In this document: piece after piece, positions 9,043 through 18,087 of the stretch
How the letters are laid out: each line of letters opens with the position of its first letter
Position numbering within the stretch: position 1 is the first letter of the stretch
DNA from: Verrucomicrobiales bacterium
Lineage (GTDB): Bacteria; Verrucomicrobiota; Verrucomicrobiia; Verrucomicrobiales; DEV007
NCBI GenBank assembly: GCA_024638765.1
Contig: JAHEJT010000024.1
Location: 1-44,307, forward strand
DNA length: 44,307 nucleotides
Direction of reading: 5' to 3'
Program-made: the position numbers and the translations under genes
Notes under the pieces: generated by a model
The model's input: only the letters and a program-made list of their open reading frames with translations
Database searches by the model: none
Told to the model about the DNA's origin: nothing

Positions 9043-9975
9043 TTATCCTGTCGTCCACGAAGAAAGATCTCTTCCGATCAGTTGCCCTGTCCTCTCGATG
9101 TCCGGCCGAAGCTTTGCGAGCAGCTTGAGTCTGGTTTCACCATCGAGGGGAGCGGGTTTTCGGGATCCGAGATTCAGTGCGAGCAGATCGCGCACGATTT
9201 TTTTCCGGTATGGCAGGGTAAAGTCCCGATTTCCGATTTTCAGATGGACGCGGTCCATGGCGGGTCCGAGCCGGCTCTTGATAAAGTACTGCAGCCCCAC
9301 TGAATGGGGCCAACGTGCCGCATTGTAGACGCCCACCTCTTCGCTGAATTCCGGGTCGACGCCCAGGAATTCGAGAATTCCCCGGACGCTACCCGCCGGT
9401 TGCTGTGCCAGATCTTCGAAGAGAAGGGTATGCACGTTTTGCCGGGGAAAGGTGTCGAAATACCGCTTTACCTGCCCGGAGTAGAAACCCGATTGCAGGT
9501 AGAGGTAATTATAATGGTACCCGGGGACATACTCTGTTGTTGGATCCGTTTTGGCGCGCTCTTCCTCGGCCTCCAGCGCCCGGGCGAACGGATAAAGTTT
9601 CTCGTTCCCGGTTTTCACCATTTGATTATAGAGGGAGTAAGCGCGGTCGATCGGGTTTCGGAGAAGAATGATGATCTTGGCTTCCGGGTTGGCCTCGTAA
9701 ATCATCCGCGCACTGGCGGGGCAGGTCAGGTAAACGGTGCTGGCTTCCCCGCAGATCTGGTCTTGGCGGGCGCCGGCAAACAGGGCGGCGTATTCGTCGG
9801 GATCGGTGAGACCCCAGATATCGCAGTAAAACCCGGGCTCTTTTTCCGGCGTGGACATGAAGATGTCCGGATGCTGCTCCAAGTGCATGAAAAGCGTGGT
9901 AGTGCCCGCCTTGGCCGCTCCGACGATAAAGAAATCCGGGGCGACAGAAGCTGCGGCGATAGGTGTGCGAATCAT
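9043..9975 (-). CDS. PAPS-dependent carbohydrate sulfotransferase
   Basis: The 310-residue protein has the two PAPS-binding signatures of the sulfotransferase superfamily: the 5'-phosphosulfate loop FIVGAAKAGTTTLFMHL near the N-terminus and the 3'-phosphate motif LLRNPIDRAYSLYNQMV. EKEPGFYCD follows the first loop as in heparan-sulfate-type enzymes, and VHTLLFEDLAQQP is also conserved in them. It transfers sulfate from PAPS to a sugar hydroxyl or amine. Its position inside the polysaccharide run implies a sulfated surface glycan. No PAPS synthesis genes are in the window. The acceptor position is unknown. Confidence 0.88.
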   Translation of the reverse strand: MIRTPIAAASVAPDFFIVGAAKAGTTTLFMHLEQHPDIFMSTPEKEPGFYCDIWGLTDPDEYAALFAGARQDQICGEASTVYLTCPASARMIYEANPEAKIIILLRNPIDRAYSLYNQMVKTGNEKLYPFARALEAEEERAKTDPTTEYVPGYHYNYLYLQSGFYSGQVKRYFDTFPRQNVHTLLFEDLAQQPAGSVRGILEFLGVDPEFSEEVGVYNAARWPHSVGLQYFIKSRLGPAMDRVHLKIGNRDFTLPYRKKIVRDLLALNLGSRKPAPLDGETRLKLLAKLRPDIERTGQLIGRDLSSWTTG

Positions 9976-10045
9976 GCGTATGAATCTCTTTGGGGCGATC
10001 CTTGCAAAGGGCGGGCGGCGTCTCTGCCAAAAGAACGAACCGGCT

Positions 10046-11263
10046 TCAGGGGATCACTTTGCGGCAGCACTGGATGAATTTCCTCGTCGCGGCGTCCCAA
10101 CCGAAATTCTCGCGGACGTAGCGCAGAGCATTGGCGGAAATCTCTTCTGCCAGTGCCGGCTGCCGGCAGATTTTTTCCACTTCAGCCGCGAAATCTTCCG
10201 GTGCGTTCGCCATCAGGAGGTGTTCACCGTGTGAAGTTCCCAGACCTTCTGCCCCGACATCGGTCGATACCACGGGGATGCCCATGGCCATGGCTTCAAA
10301 AATCTTGATACGGGTGCCCCCGCCGACACGAAGAGGAAGCACCATGGCGGAAGCTTTGGCCATGTGCGGCCGGACGTCGTCGACGGTTCCAGTTACCGTG
10401 ATAGAGGGGTCTTCGCGCCCCATCTGCCGGATATGCTCCGGAGGGTTTCGGCCTATAATGATGAATCTTACGTCGGGAACCCGCTTCTTGATCTCGGGAT
10501 AGACTTTTCCCACAAAATACTCCACCGCGTCGAGGTTGGCATGCCAGTCCATGGACCCGAGGAAGGCCAGCGTGGAGGGCTCGCGGTCGGCCGGTCTCGG
10601 CGTGAAAAACTCAAAATCGACTCCCGTGGGCACGTCACCGAGGATGTTCGGCATCCCTCGTTTGTCCTTAAAGTAATCCAGCTCTTGCTCGGAAACCGTG
10701 ATCTGTCCATCCACGATCCTGGCGCACCGATCTTCGAAATCCGAGGTCATGCGCCATTGGCGACGGTAAATCCCCCGCCGGAAAGGATCGCGGGCGGTGC
10801 GGAAGTGGCGCTCCCAGATGAGCGACTCCACGTTGTGTTGAAAGATGACGAGCGGCGTTTTCAGCCCGCCCGGGATTTCCAGGAAATTGACCATCGAGGC
10901 CAGGTAATCACAGACGATAACGTCGAAACCGCCGTCGCGATCGAGTTCCTCGATTTTCTTCGTAATCGCGGGGGATAAATACTTGATGCCAATATAGGGG
11001 TACTTTCCGAAGAGACTGTTGGCCAGGACCTCCGCGTAAAATTTCAAAGACCGGGGAGTCTTGGAGGGGTGTTCGATGGGGATCACTTCGTGGCAGTAAT
11101 CGAGTGCGCTGGAGACGGCGTCTTCCGTGTCATCGGGCGTCCGCGGCGCAAGGTAACTGATTTGATGACCTTTCTTCAGTTCCTTGAGCATATTGAAGGT
11201 GCGAATGCGGTCGCCCCCGTTTACGGGATGGAGGAGGCGGCAGTTGACCCAAAGAATTCTCAC
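10046..11263 (-). CDS. GT4-family glycosyltransferase (PEP-CTERM/EpsH-associated type)
   Basis: The 405-residue GT-B enzyme starts with a GTG at 11263, 18 bp after the SGNH gene, and opens with MRILWVNCRLLHPVNGGDRIR. The Gly/Asp/Arg loop and length match the Stp1-like glycosyltransferases associated with PEP-CTERM/exosortase loci. LAFLGSMDWHANLDAVEYF marks the domain junction, and VGGGTRIKIFEAMAMGIPVV is the nucleotide-sugar site, with a variant G-T-R in place of the first Glu of E-x7-E. The protein should add one sugar to the repeat unit in the cytoplasm. Assignment to the Stp1 subgroup is from memory of the family pattern. Confidence 0.88.
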   Translation of the reverse strand: MRILWVNCRLLHPVNGGDRIRTFNMLKELKKGHQISYLAPRTPDDTEDAVSSALDYCHEVIPIEHPSKTPRSLKFYAEVLANSLFGKYPYIGIKYLSPAITKKIEELDRDGGFDVIVCDYLASMVNFLEIPGGLKTPLVIFQHNVESLIWERHFRTARDPFRRGIYRRQWRMTSDFEDRCARIVDGQITVSEQELDYFKDKRGMPNILGDVPTGVDFEFFTPRPADREPSTLAFLGSMDWHANLDAVEYFVGKVYPEIKKRVPDVRFIIIGRNPPEHIRQMGREDPSITVTGTVDDVRPHMAKASAMVLPLRVGGGTRIKIFEAMAMGIPVVSTDVGAEGLGTSHGEHLLMANAPEDFAAEVEKICRQPALAEEISANALRYVRENFGWDAATRKFIQCCRKVIP

Positions 11264-11281
11264 GACTCAGGCTCTCACGGA

Positions 11282-12244
11282 TCAGGCTTCTCGCTTCTTC
11301 AAGAGCAGACGAGCCAGCTCGGTTCCGAGCCGCTTGGAAAAGACTTTCGCGCCCTCAGCGTCGAGATGCGATCCATCCGGCAGATTCTCCGGTCCGATTC
11401 CAGGAAGCGCACTTCCTTCCACCAGTGCCGCGCCTTTTTCGCGGATCAGTTCGAGCGCACCCGAGGGAAGATGGTAAGTCTTCATCATGGGCGCCGTAAA
11501 AACGGCGATTTCAAAACCGTAATCGCGTCCGAGTTCGAGGAGAGACTCGAAGCGTTGGAATTCGGGATCGCGTGGATCCGGGTCGGGCGGGGCCGGACGC
11601 CCGGGCTCCGGCCTGCGTTTGAATTTCCCCTGTTCCTGCGCCAGAAGGAACTCCTGGTAACGGGGAATCATCCGACTGAACACGCGTGGCTGGACGCGCC
11701 CTCGATTGGCGTATGATTTGAGGTAACGCGCCAGGACGAATTCCGTGCGCGCATCCATGGAGCCGAGTTCATGGAAAAGCACGTCGCGGAAATCGGAGCC
11801 GTTGCAATAGTAGGCACTGTTCCGGCTCAGGGCCAGGGGACGATCCGTGAGGTGATCCCGCGCCGTGATCACGACGACAAGATCCGGAATTCCCCTAGGA
11901 TCCAGAAAGTATTTCCTGAGGGCGAAGAACCATTCATTGATGCCGGAGGCATCGGGATAGGCGACGGCCAAGCCTGCGTCCCGGATGCCCGCTTCTTCGA
12001 GGCTTTCCTGCAGCGTCTCAGGATCGATGCCGGCCCGGGTCAGGGAGTTGCCGATGCAGAGAATGCGCGGATGCGGTGCTTTCTGAAGGCGCTCCGCGAT
12101 ATTCGGAAGCGCGAGGACGTGTTTCAGATCCAGGGAGAGATGGGGAAGGAGCGGACCAAAGCCCAGCTCTACGGTCAAGAGACCGACGAGGACGGCGGCG
12201 ACAACTTTGAGCTCGGACTTAAAACTGGAAGTAAATGAATTCAT
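11282..12244 (-). CDS. SGNH/GDSL-like protein, probable partner of the MBOAT acyltransferase
   Basis: The 320-residue protein has one N-terminal membrane segment (about residues 12-30) and an otherwise extracytoplasmic-looking domain. [12 protein letters not shown] (61-72) supplies the block I Ser67, and [11 protein letters not shown] supplies Asp290 and His293, the Asp-x-x-His of block V in SGNH esterases. AlgX/AlgJ/PatB-type SGNH proteins take acetyl groups delivered by a partner MBOAT and place them on polysaccharide. The gene overlaps the MBOAT gene by 26 bp, arguing for coupled translation and joint function. It is predicted to O-acylate the glycan in the periplasm; the acyl group and acceptor sugar are not shown by the sequence. 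Confidence 0.78.
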   Translation of the reverse strand: MNSFTSSFKSELKVVAAVLVGLLTVELGFGPLLPHLSLDLKHVLALPNIAERLQKAPHPRILCIGNSLTRAGIDPETLQESLEEAGIRDAGLAVAYPDASGINEWFFALRKYFLDPRGIPDLVVVITARDHLTDRPLALSRNSAYYCNGSDFRDVLFHELGSMDARTEFVLARYLKSYANRGRVQPRVFSRMIPRYQEFLLAQEQGKFKRRPEPGRPAPPDPDPRDPEFQRFESLLELGRDYGFEIAVFTAPMMKTYHLPSGALELIREKGAALVEGSALPGIGPENLPDGSHLDAEGAKVFSKRLGTELARLLLKKREA

Positions 12245-13649
12245 TCGGGGTGGAAGCGTAAAAGAAGAAAAGCATCAGGGCGAAATAAAGATAGGCGGCG
12301 GCGCGCCAACCCCAAGGTGCCTTCGTGAGGGCGAGGAGGTCGCCCTTTTTCTCAATCCAGGCTTCGTAAATCAGAAAAGGCGCCACATAAAAGACAATCA
12401 TCCCTCCGCCGAAAGAGGCCAGGCTTGTGATCTCCCACGAGGCGGACCCGAGTTTCCGCAGCAGGGCGAGGGCGTGCTCCAGGGATTCGGCCCGAAAGAA
12501 AAGCCAACTCAGGCAGACAAGATGAAAGGTGAGCACTATCTTGAGCAATCGTGCCGGAGTTATAGAGGGCGTGTAATGAGGCGTGCGTGAAGCGGGTGTA
12601 ATTCCAGCGAAGCAGCGGGGGACGGCAAGGAGCAGGCCATGGAGCAGTCCCCAGACGAGGAAGGTCCAGTTGGCGCCGTGCCAGAGTCCACCCAGGACCA
12701 TGGTGATCAATAGATTACGGCAGGTGAAGATCCGGCTGCCGCGGTTGCCGCCGAGCGGGATATAGAGGTAATCCCGAAGCCAGGTGGAGAGACTGATGTG
12801 CCAACGCCGCCAGAACTCCTGGGGGGAAGCGGCGAAGTAGGGCTGGTTGAAATTGTGCATGAGGTCAAATCCCAGCCACCTGCCGATTCCCACGGCGATG
12901 GAACTGTATCCCGAAAAATCTCCATAGATCTGGAAAGCAAAGGCATAAACGCCGATGAGGACTTCAAGCCCGTTGAGTTCCGCCGCCGGAGTATTAAAGA
13001 TGCTGTTTGCGACGAGGCCCATGTTGTCGGCGATGGCGATCTTCTTGAAGAGGCCGAAGAGGACATGGTAAAGGCCATCCCTGAATTGATCGCCCCCCGT
13101 GTCGCGAGGCTGAGTGACCTGGGGGAGGAGATGCGAAGAGCGCTCGATAGGTCCCGCCACCAGCTGGGGAAAAAATGATACGTAAAGCGCGAAATCCAGG
13201 AAATCGCGCGTGGGGCGCGTTTGATTCCGGTAAACGTCGATGGTGTAACTGAGAGTCTGGAAGGTATAGAACGATATTCCGACCGGGAGAATCAGCTCAA
13301 GAAAAGGAAGGCTGGCTGAAATCCCGAGGGGTTGGAGCGCCGCCAGTAATTCGTTGGCAAAAAATGCGTAGTATTTGAAGACGCCGAGAAGCCCGAGATT
13401 GAGGACCAGAGAGACGAGCAGAAATTTCCTGGCGTCGTGCTTGTTTCCGGCGGCCTCGATCTTCAAGGCCATGAAATAGTCGACGACCGTGGAAGCGAGG
13501 ATCAGCGAGAGAAAGCGCCAATCCCAGTACCCGTAAAAAAAGTAACTGGCCAGGAGCAGATAGCGGTTTTGGGCGCGGTGCGGCAGCAGCCGGTAAACCA
13601 CGATCACCGCCAGAAAAAAGAGCCAGAAAACATAGCTGTTGAACAGCAT
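12219..13649 (-). CDS. MBOAT-family O-acyltransferase (AlgI/DltB-like)
   Basis: The 476-residue polytopic protein has the AlgI/PatA pattern: [66 protein letters not shown] with His284, and [18 protein letters not shown] with the invariant His324. MBOATs of this group carry an acyl group, usually acetyl, from cytoplasmic CoA across the inner membrane. The following SGNH gene is the natural acceptor partner. Length is normal. It sits 18 bp downstream of the GT39-like gene, consistent with one transcript. Family assignment is firm; the acetyl group is inferred from homologues. Confidence 0.93.
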   Translation of the reverse strand: MLFNSYVFWLFFLAVIVVYRLLPHRAQNRYLLLASYFFYGYWDWRFLSLILASTVVDYFMALKIEAAGNKHDARKFLLVSLVLNLGLLGVFKYYAFFANELLAALQPLGISASLPFLELILPVGISFYTFQTLSYTIDVYRNQTRPTRDFLDFALYVSFFPQLVAGPIERSSHLLPQVTQPRDTGGDQFRDGLYHVLFGLFKKIAIADNMGLVANSIFNTPAAELNGLEVLIGVYAFAFQIYGDFSGYSSIAVGIGRWLGFDLMHNFNQPYFAASPQEFWRRWHISLSTWLRDYLYIPLGGNRGSRIFTCRNLLITMVLGGLWHGANWTFLVWGLLHGLLLAVPRCFAGITPASRTPHYTPSITPARLLKIVLTFHLVCLSWLFFRAESLEHALALLRKLGSASWEITSLASFGGGMIVFYVAPFLIYEAWIEKKGDLLALTKAPWGWRAAAYLYFALMLFFFYASTPNEFIYFQF

Positions 13650-13667
13650 GAAAGGGTGTGTCTCGAA

Positions 13668-15308
13668 TCAAGGGACTTTCACGTCGCTGCGGCGGTAACA
13701 TCGAAGCCTGCCGGAGGGAAGGGTGCTCCTTCGTCGGACCTCGAACCCGGCGAAAGGCTGGAAAGCGGAGCCGGGTGATTCCAGGGCGTCCGCGAGGAGA
13801 TCGTGGTGTGGCACGCGGTTGCGCTCCAGGATGGAGCCATCCACCGCAATCCACTGGACCGCCGAATCTCGCAACAGAGTTCGCAGCTCCTCCGCGGAGT
13901 CGACGCGGGCGTCATAAGTGCGTCCCATCCAATCACTGGAAGCCAGAAACTTGCTCGATCGGTGCACCACCGTCCTGGGATCGGGTTCTTGCATGGCAAT
14001 CTCGGCGATGAAGGCGCCTTCACCGGCGGCGTCGGAAGAAATGAGGATTGCGCCTGCCGGATCACCGGTTTCGTCCCGATGCCGAAGAATCGCGTGCGCT
14101 GCCTCTTGGAAGCCGGTGGCGCTTTTTTCGGGGACCGGTATCAGCTTCGAGAGCGCAAAGGCCGGGATCAGCGGTCCCAGGATCAACGCCAGGGTCGAGA
14201 CCGGAGGATTCGGTGCAAGATATTTTTCTCCGAAGACTCGGGCCGCGCCTCCGGCGGCCAGCGCGCACACCGCGGGGACCGCGGGCATGAGGTAACGGTG
14301 ATCGAATCCGGAGGGCACCACGGTATAGAAGATCAGGGCAGCCGCCGGTAAGGCGATGAGGACGGCCCAAGAGGATTCGACGCCTTGGCGGGTTCTTGCT
14401 GCGCGGTGGATCAGCCAGAGCGTAAACAGGATTGCGGGGACGGAAAGGATCCATGGAAAGACCACGAAGAATCCCTTGAAATAAAAGGAGATCGCCTGAC
14501 GCACGTATTCCGCAAAAGACTGATCCCGCATCCCTTCCTGAGTAATATGATAGGTGGACAGAATCCAGGGGACGCAGATTACCACGACCGGGATGACCGC
14601 GGTCCAGAGGGAGGGACGGAGCATCCAGCGAGCTTTGCCCGAAAGGGTGAGAGCCACCGGCGGCACCAGGGCGAGGAGCAAACCCGATCCCTTGGTCATA
14701 ATGGCAAGCGCTGCCAGGCCGCCAAAAGCCAGGGAGAATCGGGTTATTCCCGTATCCAGATAACGGGCGAAGGCGCTTACGGAGCCGAGGCACAGCAGGC
14801 AGAGCAGCAGGTCCGACATCACGATGGTGGTGTAACGTTGCATCAGGGGCAGGGTGACGCAGAGGAGCGCGGCCCCGAGCGCCGGGAGGAAAGAGATTCG
14901 TTTTCGGAGGATGAGATAAAGGCACATGCCCAGGCTGGTTGAGAGTGCCGCCAGCAAAGCGAGCACCGATGCGCGTTGGTGTGAGAAGAGGAGAAACCAG
15001 AAGCCTTCGAGGAGATAAAAGAGCGGTGGGTAATGACCCAGCGTCACCTTGGGATAGTAATCGTAATAACTGCGGGCGAATGACAGGGGATTGCGAGGCT
15101 CAAAGCCGGAGGCGATGTATTCCCGCACCATGACGCCCGTGACGTAATGAGAAGCTTCGTCCGCATGCGTGGCAAAATCGCTCTGATAGGCCCCGGAATC
15201 ATATTGGAGCAGAAGCACCAGGGTAGCGATGACTCCGAGCACGACTATCCCCTGGAGCAGGGTGGAAGGAGACGGTGGAACCGTCTCTGCCGGGGAAACA
15301 TCATTCAT
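13668..15308 (-). CDS. GT39-like polytopic membrane glycosyltransferase
   Basis: The 546-residue protein has about ten membrane segments in its first 420 residues and a soluble C-terminal part. The first external loop carries ATHADEASHYVTG, with Asp50-Glu51 matching the catalytic acidic pair of GT-C enzymes (ArnT, PMT). YYDYYPKVTLGHYPPLFYL is the usual follow-on motif. Such proteins use polyprenyl-phosphate sugars outside the membrane. The start at 15308 (MNDVS) was chosen because 55 upstream codons would overlap the divergent methyltransferase gene. It could glycosylate the exported glycan or protein, or add a side branch. It does not look like a Wzy polymerase. Confidence 0.82.
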   Translation of the reverse strand: MNDVSPAETVPPSPSTLLQGIVVLGVIATLVLLLQYDSGAYQSDFATHADEASHYVTGVMVREYIASGFEPRNPLSFARSYYDYYPKVTLGHYPPLFYLLEGFWFLLFSHQRASVLALLAALSTSLGMCLYLILRKRISFLPALGAALLCVTLPLMQRYTTIVMSDLLLCLLCLGSVSAFARYLDTGITRFSLAFGGLAALAIMTKGSGLLLALVPPVALTLSGKARWMLRPSLWTAVIPVVVICVPWILSTYHITQEGMRDQSFAEYVRQAISFYFKGFFVVFPWILSVPAILFTLWLIHRAARTRQGVESSWAVLIALPAAALIFYTVVPSGFDHRYLMPAVPAVCALAAGGAARVFGEKYLAPNPPVSTLALILGPLIPAFALSKLIPVPEKSATGFQEAAHAILRHRDETGDPAGAILISSDAAGEGAFIAEIAMQEPDPRTVVHRSSKFLASSDWMGRTYDARVDSAEELRTLLRDSAVQWIAVDGSILERNRVPHHDLLADALESPGSAFQPFAGFEVRRRSTLPSGRLRCYRRSDVKVP

Positions 15309-15351
15309 CAATGAGGAGATCTTTTGCCTGACAGCGAGGAGAGAGCAGGAT

Positions 15352-16083
15352 ATGTGTGCAGGGTCGAGGGAAAGAGATTTGGCAGAGCGCGAAGAAACCG
15401 GTGAGTTTGACGAGTTCGCGGAGCGATACGACTCCGCTCTCGATCGGGGATTGGCGTTGACCGGCGAGAACAAGTCCTACTTTGCGGAGGGGCGGGTAGG
15501 TTGGGTCCACAAACGTCTGTCGGCGCTCTCCCTGGAGCCCCATCGAGTCCTCGACTACGGGTGCGGGACCGGCGGCAGTGTCCCCTACCTGTTCGAAATG
15601 CTGGGTGCACAGGAGATTGTGGGACTCGATCCCTCCGGGCGGTCACTGGAAGTTGCCCGTCAAGATAACAACCGTCCCGGAGTGTTCTTCGCGCGGCCGG
15701 AGGAGCGTGCGCCGGAGGGCGCCATGGACCTGGCATATTGCAACGGTGTTTTCCATCACATCCCGCCCCCGCAACGCGCCGAAGCAGTGAGGAGAGTTTA
15801 CGAGGAACTGCGTCCCGGAGGCATCTTTGCGTTTTGGGAAAACAATGCCTGGAATCCGGTGACGCGTTTCTTAATGCACAGGGTGCCTTTCGACAAAGAC
15901 GCCGTTTTGCTATGGCCCGCGGGTGCGCGCCGCCTGTTGAGGGCGGGTGGATTCGAAGTGCTCGGCACGGACTTTCTTTTTATTTTTCCCGGCGCGCTGC
16001 GCGGGTTTCGCGGCTTGGAACCGCTCTTGTGCAAGCTACCCCTGGGAGGTCAATACCTGGTGCTTTGCCGTAAGCCCGGGTAA
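15352..16083 (+). CDS. Class I SAM-dependent methyltransferase
   Basis: The 243-residue protein has a textbook methyltransferase fold: VLDYGCGTGGSVPYL is motif I, IVGLDPS supplies the ribose-binding acidic residue, DLAYCNGVFHHIPPP is motif II, and LRPGGIFAFWENN follows. The ATG at 15352 has a purine-rich GAGGAGAGAGCAGGA just upstream. It is the only + strand gene inside the long minus-strand polysaccharide run, divergent from the GT39-like gene by 43 bp and convergent with the GT2 gene by 17 bp. It therefore has its own promoter or was inserted later. Small-molecule, sugar or lipid substrate unknown. Confidence 0.87.
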   Translation: MCAGSRERDLAEREETGEFDEFAERYDSALDRGLALTGENKSYFAEGRVGWVHKRLSALSLEPHRVLDYGCGTGGSVPYLFEMLGAQEIVGLDPSGRSLEVARQDNNRPGVFFARPEERAPEGAMDLAYCNGVFHHIPPPQRAEAVRRVYEELRPGGIFAFWENNAWNPVTRFLMHRVPFDKDAVLLWPAGARRLLRAGGFEVLGTDFLFIFPGALRGFRGLEPLLCKLPLGGQYLVLCRKPG

Positions 16084-16100
16084 TGCGGGTGCGGGCTTAT

Positions 16101-17234
16101 TCAGGCATGCGCCTTGCTTTTCTTGAAGACATGGATGCCCAGGAGTCCAATCGCGATGAGGCCGGGGATACTCAGAAAATGGATGAGTATAATGAGGGTA
16201 TTGACCAGGTTGATATTGCTGAAACTGGCCATAATCCACTGCAGGATGATAAGTAAGACGATAAAGACTTCTCCTCCGATCAGCGCCAAAAGAAGAAAAA
16301 AGAGGATTCCTTCGTCCATCCCGATCAGCCTGCGCGTGAGGGGGGTGCATCTTTCTTCTCCCTTCAGGTAGAGAAAGCAACTGAACAGATAAATCTGGGT
16401 GCCGGTGAGCGCAGCCAGCAGGAGCAGGGCCTGGCTGTGGAGATCGAAGATATTGAAAGGGCCGATCGCGGTCGGACCCATGATCGCGGCCGTCAACTGG
16501 AGCGCAGAGCTGATGAGCATGAGGGCGAGACCCGAGTACTCGAAGAGTTGCGGCCGTTCTGAAAGAATAAAAAGCAGGTGACGCATTCCATCCCGCCAAG
16601 TGCGCAGGTGGGCCTCGCGTCCCTCGGGTCCCCGATTGAGGCCGGAATCGATTTCCACTGTTTTGGCCCCGGCTTTGAGCGCCTTGATGAGGAGTTCGGA
16701 AGCGAATTCCATGCCATCGGAACGGATGTCCCAGTTGGTGTACGCCGATTTGCGGATGCAACGGAATCCGGAATTGCAGTCCGAGAGGGAGCCGCGGAAG
16801 AGAAGGTTGATAAGGGCAGTGAGCACCGGGGTGCCCAGGTATCGGTGCAGGGCAGGCATGGCCCCGTGCTCAATTTCTCCCGTCATCCGGGAAGCAATCG
16901 CCATGTCTGCCTCATGCGCCTTTGCTTCACGGTAAAGGGGCAGGGCGTCCGGGTATCGATAGGTGGAGTCCGCGTCCGCAAACATGACAAGTTCTCCGCG
17001 GGCGCTTTCGATTCCCCCCTGGAGTGCCGCGCCATACCCTCTCTGCCCCACCTTGACGACTCGGGCGCCCATCTCTTCCGCAATTTCGATCGACCGGTCG
17101 GTGCTGCCGTTATCCGCGACGACGACTTCATAATGCAGGCCGACTTCCGCCGATAGCGATCGCTTGACCTGCTCGATGCATTCTCCGAGGGTCGCCTCCT
17201 CATTGAGACAAGGGAACACGAAGGTGAGATCCAT
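16101..17234 (-). CDS. GT2-family membrane glycosyltransferase (DPM1/DPG-synthase-like)
   Basis: The 377-residue protein opens with FVFPCLNEEATLGECI, followed by VVADNGSTDRSIEIAE and MFADADSTYRYPD, the D-x-D metal-nucleotide site of GT-A family 2 enzymes. The last 130 residues hold four hydrophobic segments. This layout is common in enzymes that load a sugar on polyprenyl phosphate, which would supply the GT39-like enzyme next in the run. That pairing is inference. The start at 17234 leaves a 10-bp gap to the upstream methyltransferase; an upstream alternative at 17273 would overlap it. Confidence 0.87.
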   Translation of the reverse strand: MDLTFVFPCLNEEATLGECIEQVKRSLSAEVGLHYEVVVADNGSTDRSIEIAEEMGARVVKVGQRGYGAALQGGIESARGELVMFADADSTYRYPDALPLYREAKAHEADMAIASRMTGEIEHGAMPALHRYLGTPVLTALINLLFRGSLSDCNSGFRCIRKSAYTNWDIRSDGMEFASELLIKALKAGAKTVEIDSGLNRGPEGREAHLRTWRDGMRHLLFILSERPQLFEYSGLALMLISSALQLTAAIMGPTAIGPFNIFDLHSQALLLLAALTGTQIYLFSCFLYLKGEERCTPLTRRLIGMDEGILFFLLLALIGGEVFIVLLIILQWIMASFSNINLVNTLIILIHFLSIPGLIAIGLLGIHVFKKSKAHA

Positions 17235-17244
17235 TTGATGCTGA

Positions 17245-18072
17245 CTAGTTGGCTGCGGAGGCGCCCTTTTCAAACATGGTGATAGTGTCCTCGTAAAGAC
17301 CTGCCTGGAAGGTAGTCCCCTGGTCCTCCCATTCCTTGAACTGGGAGGTTACAGCGAGGGAATGAGATTCAAGAATCTCACTGAATCTGTCCGCCGTCAT
17401 GTCACTGCGCCACCCGCCTTTTTTGCCGCCCAAAGTGCCGTGGTGGATGATGCCCTTGCCTCCGGGTTTCAGCACCCGCGAGAATTCGGCGGCGTATTTT
17501 TCCACTTCCCGGCTATTGATGTGGACGAAGACGTCAAATGACCAGATGACATCGATCGAGCCGTCATCGACTCCTTCGAGGCTGGATCCGTCAGTCACTT
17601 TAAATTCAGCATTCTCGAAGCTGGAGAATCTTTCGCGGCAGCGGTCCACGCACGTCTGCGAAATGTCGAGGGCGCTCAAATGCTCGGCAAGGGGAAGCAG
17701 GTGTTCCGTCCAGCGGCCTCCGCCGGGGCCGATTTCGAGGATTCGACTCTTCGGGGGGACATGCTTCTGGAGGACATTCTTGAGCAGGGAGCGTTTCCAA
17801 TCCTCCGATTGAGTCCACTCTTCTCCTCCTGCGGACCAGTCCCATTGATTCCAGATCTCGGCGTTAAGCTTCACGCTATTGAGACCGGGCAGCGACTTTT
17901 CGTGTCGCAATCGGTCCATGGCGCCGTACGCCTTTTCAGCGAGCGAGCTTGCGAGGTAATACACGGTGAAGCACGTGGTCCAGGCGATCCCGTTTTCGCG
18001 CATGACGAGACCGAGGATGCGCAGCTTGCGGAAGAGACCGATACGGCGCCGGTTGTCGACAATGTCTTTCAC
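17245..18072 (-). CDS. SAM-dependent methyltransferase
   Basis: The 275-residue protein has a GTG start at 18072. After about 90 N-terminal residues comes ILEIGPGGGRWTEHLLPLA (motif I), LSALDISQTCVDRCR, DGSIDVIWSFDVFVHI (motif II) and LKPGGKGIIHHGTLGGKKGG. This is a class I (type 11/25) methyltransferase. It lies 15 bp after the epimerase gene and 10 bp before GT2, so all three are probably one transcript; sugar O-methylation in the glycan pathway is the likely role. Acceptor unknown. Confidence 0.85.
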   Translation of the reverse strand: MKDIVDNRRRIGLFRKLRILGLVMRENGIAWTTCFTVYYLASSLAEKAYGAMDRLRHEKSLPGLNSVKLNAEIWNQWDWSAGGEEWTQSEDWKRSLLKNVLQKHVPPKSRILEIGPGGGRWTEHLLPLAEHLSALDISQTCVDRCRERFSSFENAEFKVTDGSSLEGVDDGSIDVIWSFDVFVHINSREVEKYAAEFSRVLKPGGKGIIHHGTLGGKKGGWRSDMTADRFSEILESHSLAVTSQFKEWEDQGTTFQAGLYEDTITMFEKGASAAN

Positions 18073-18087
18073 GCCCGGGGGAGGATG

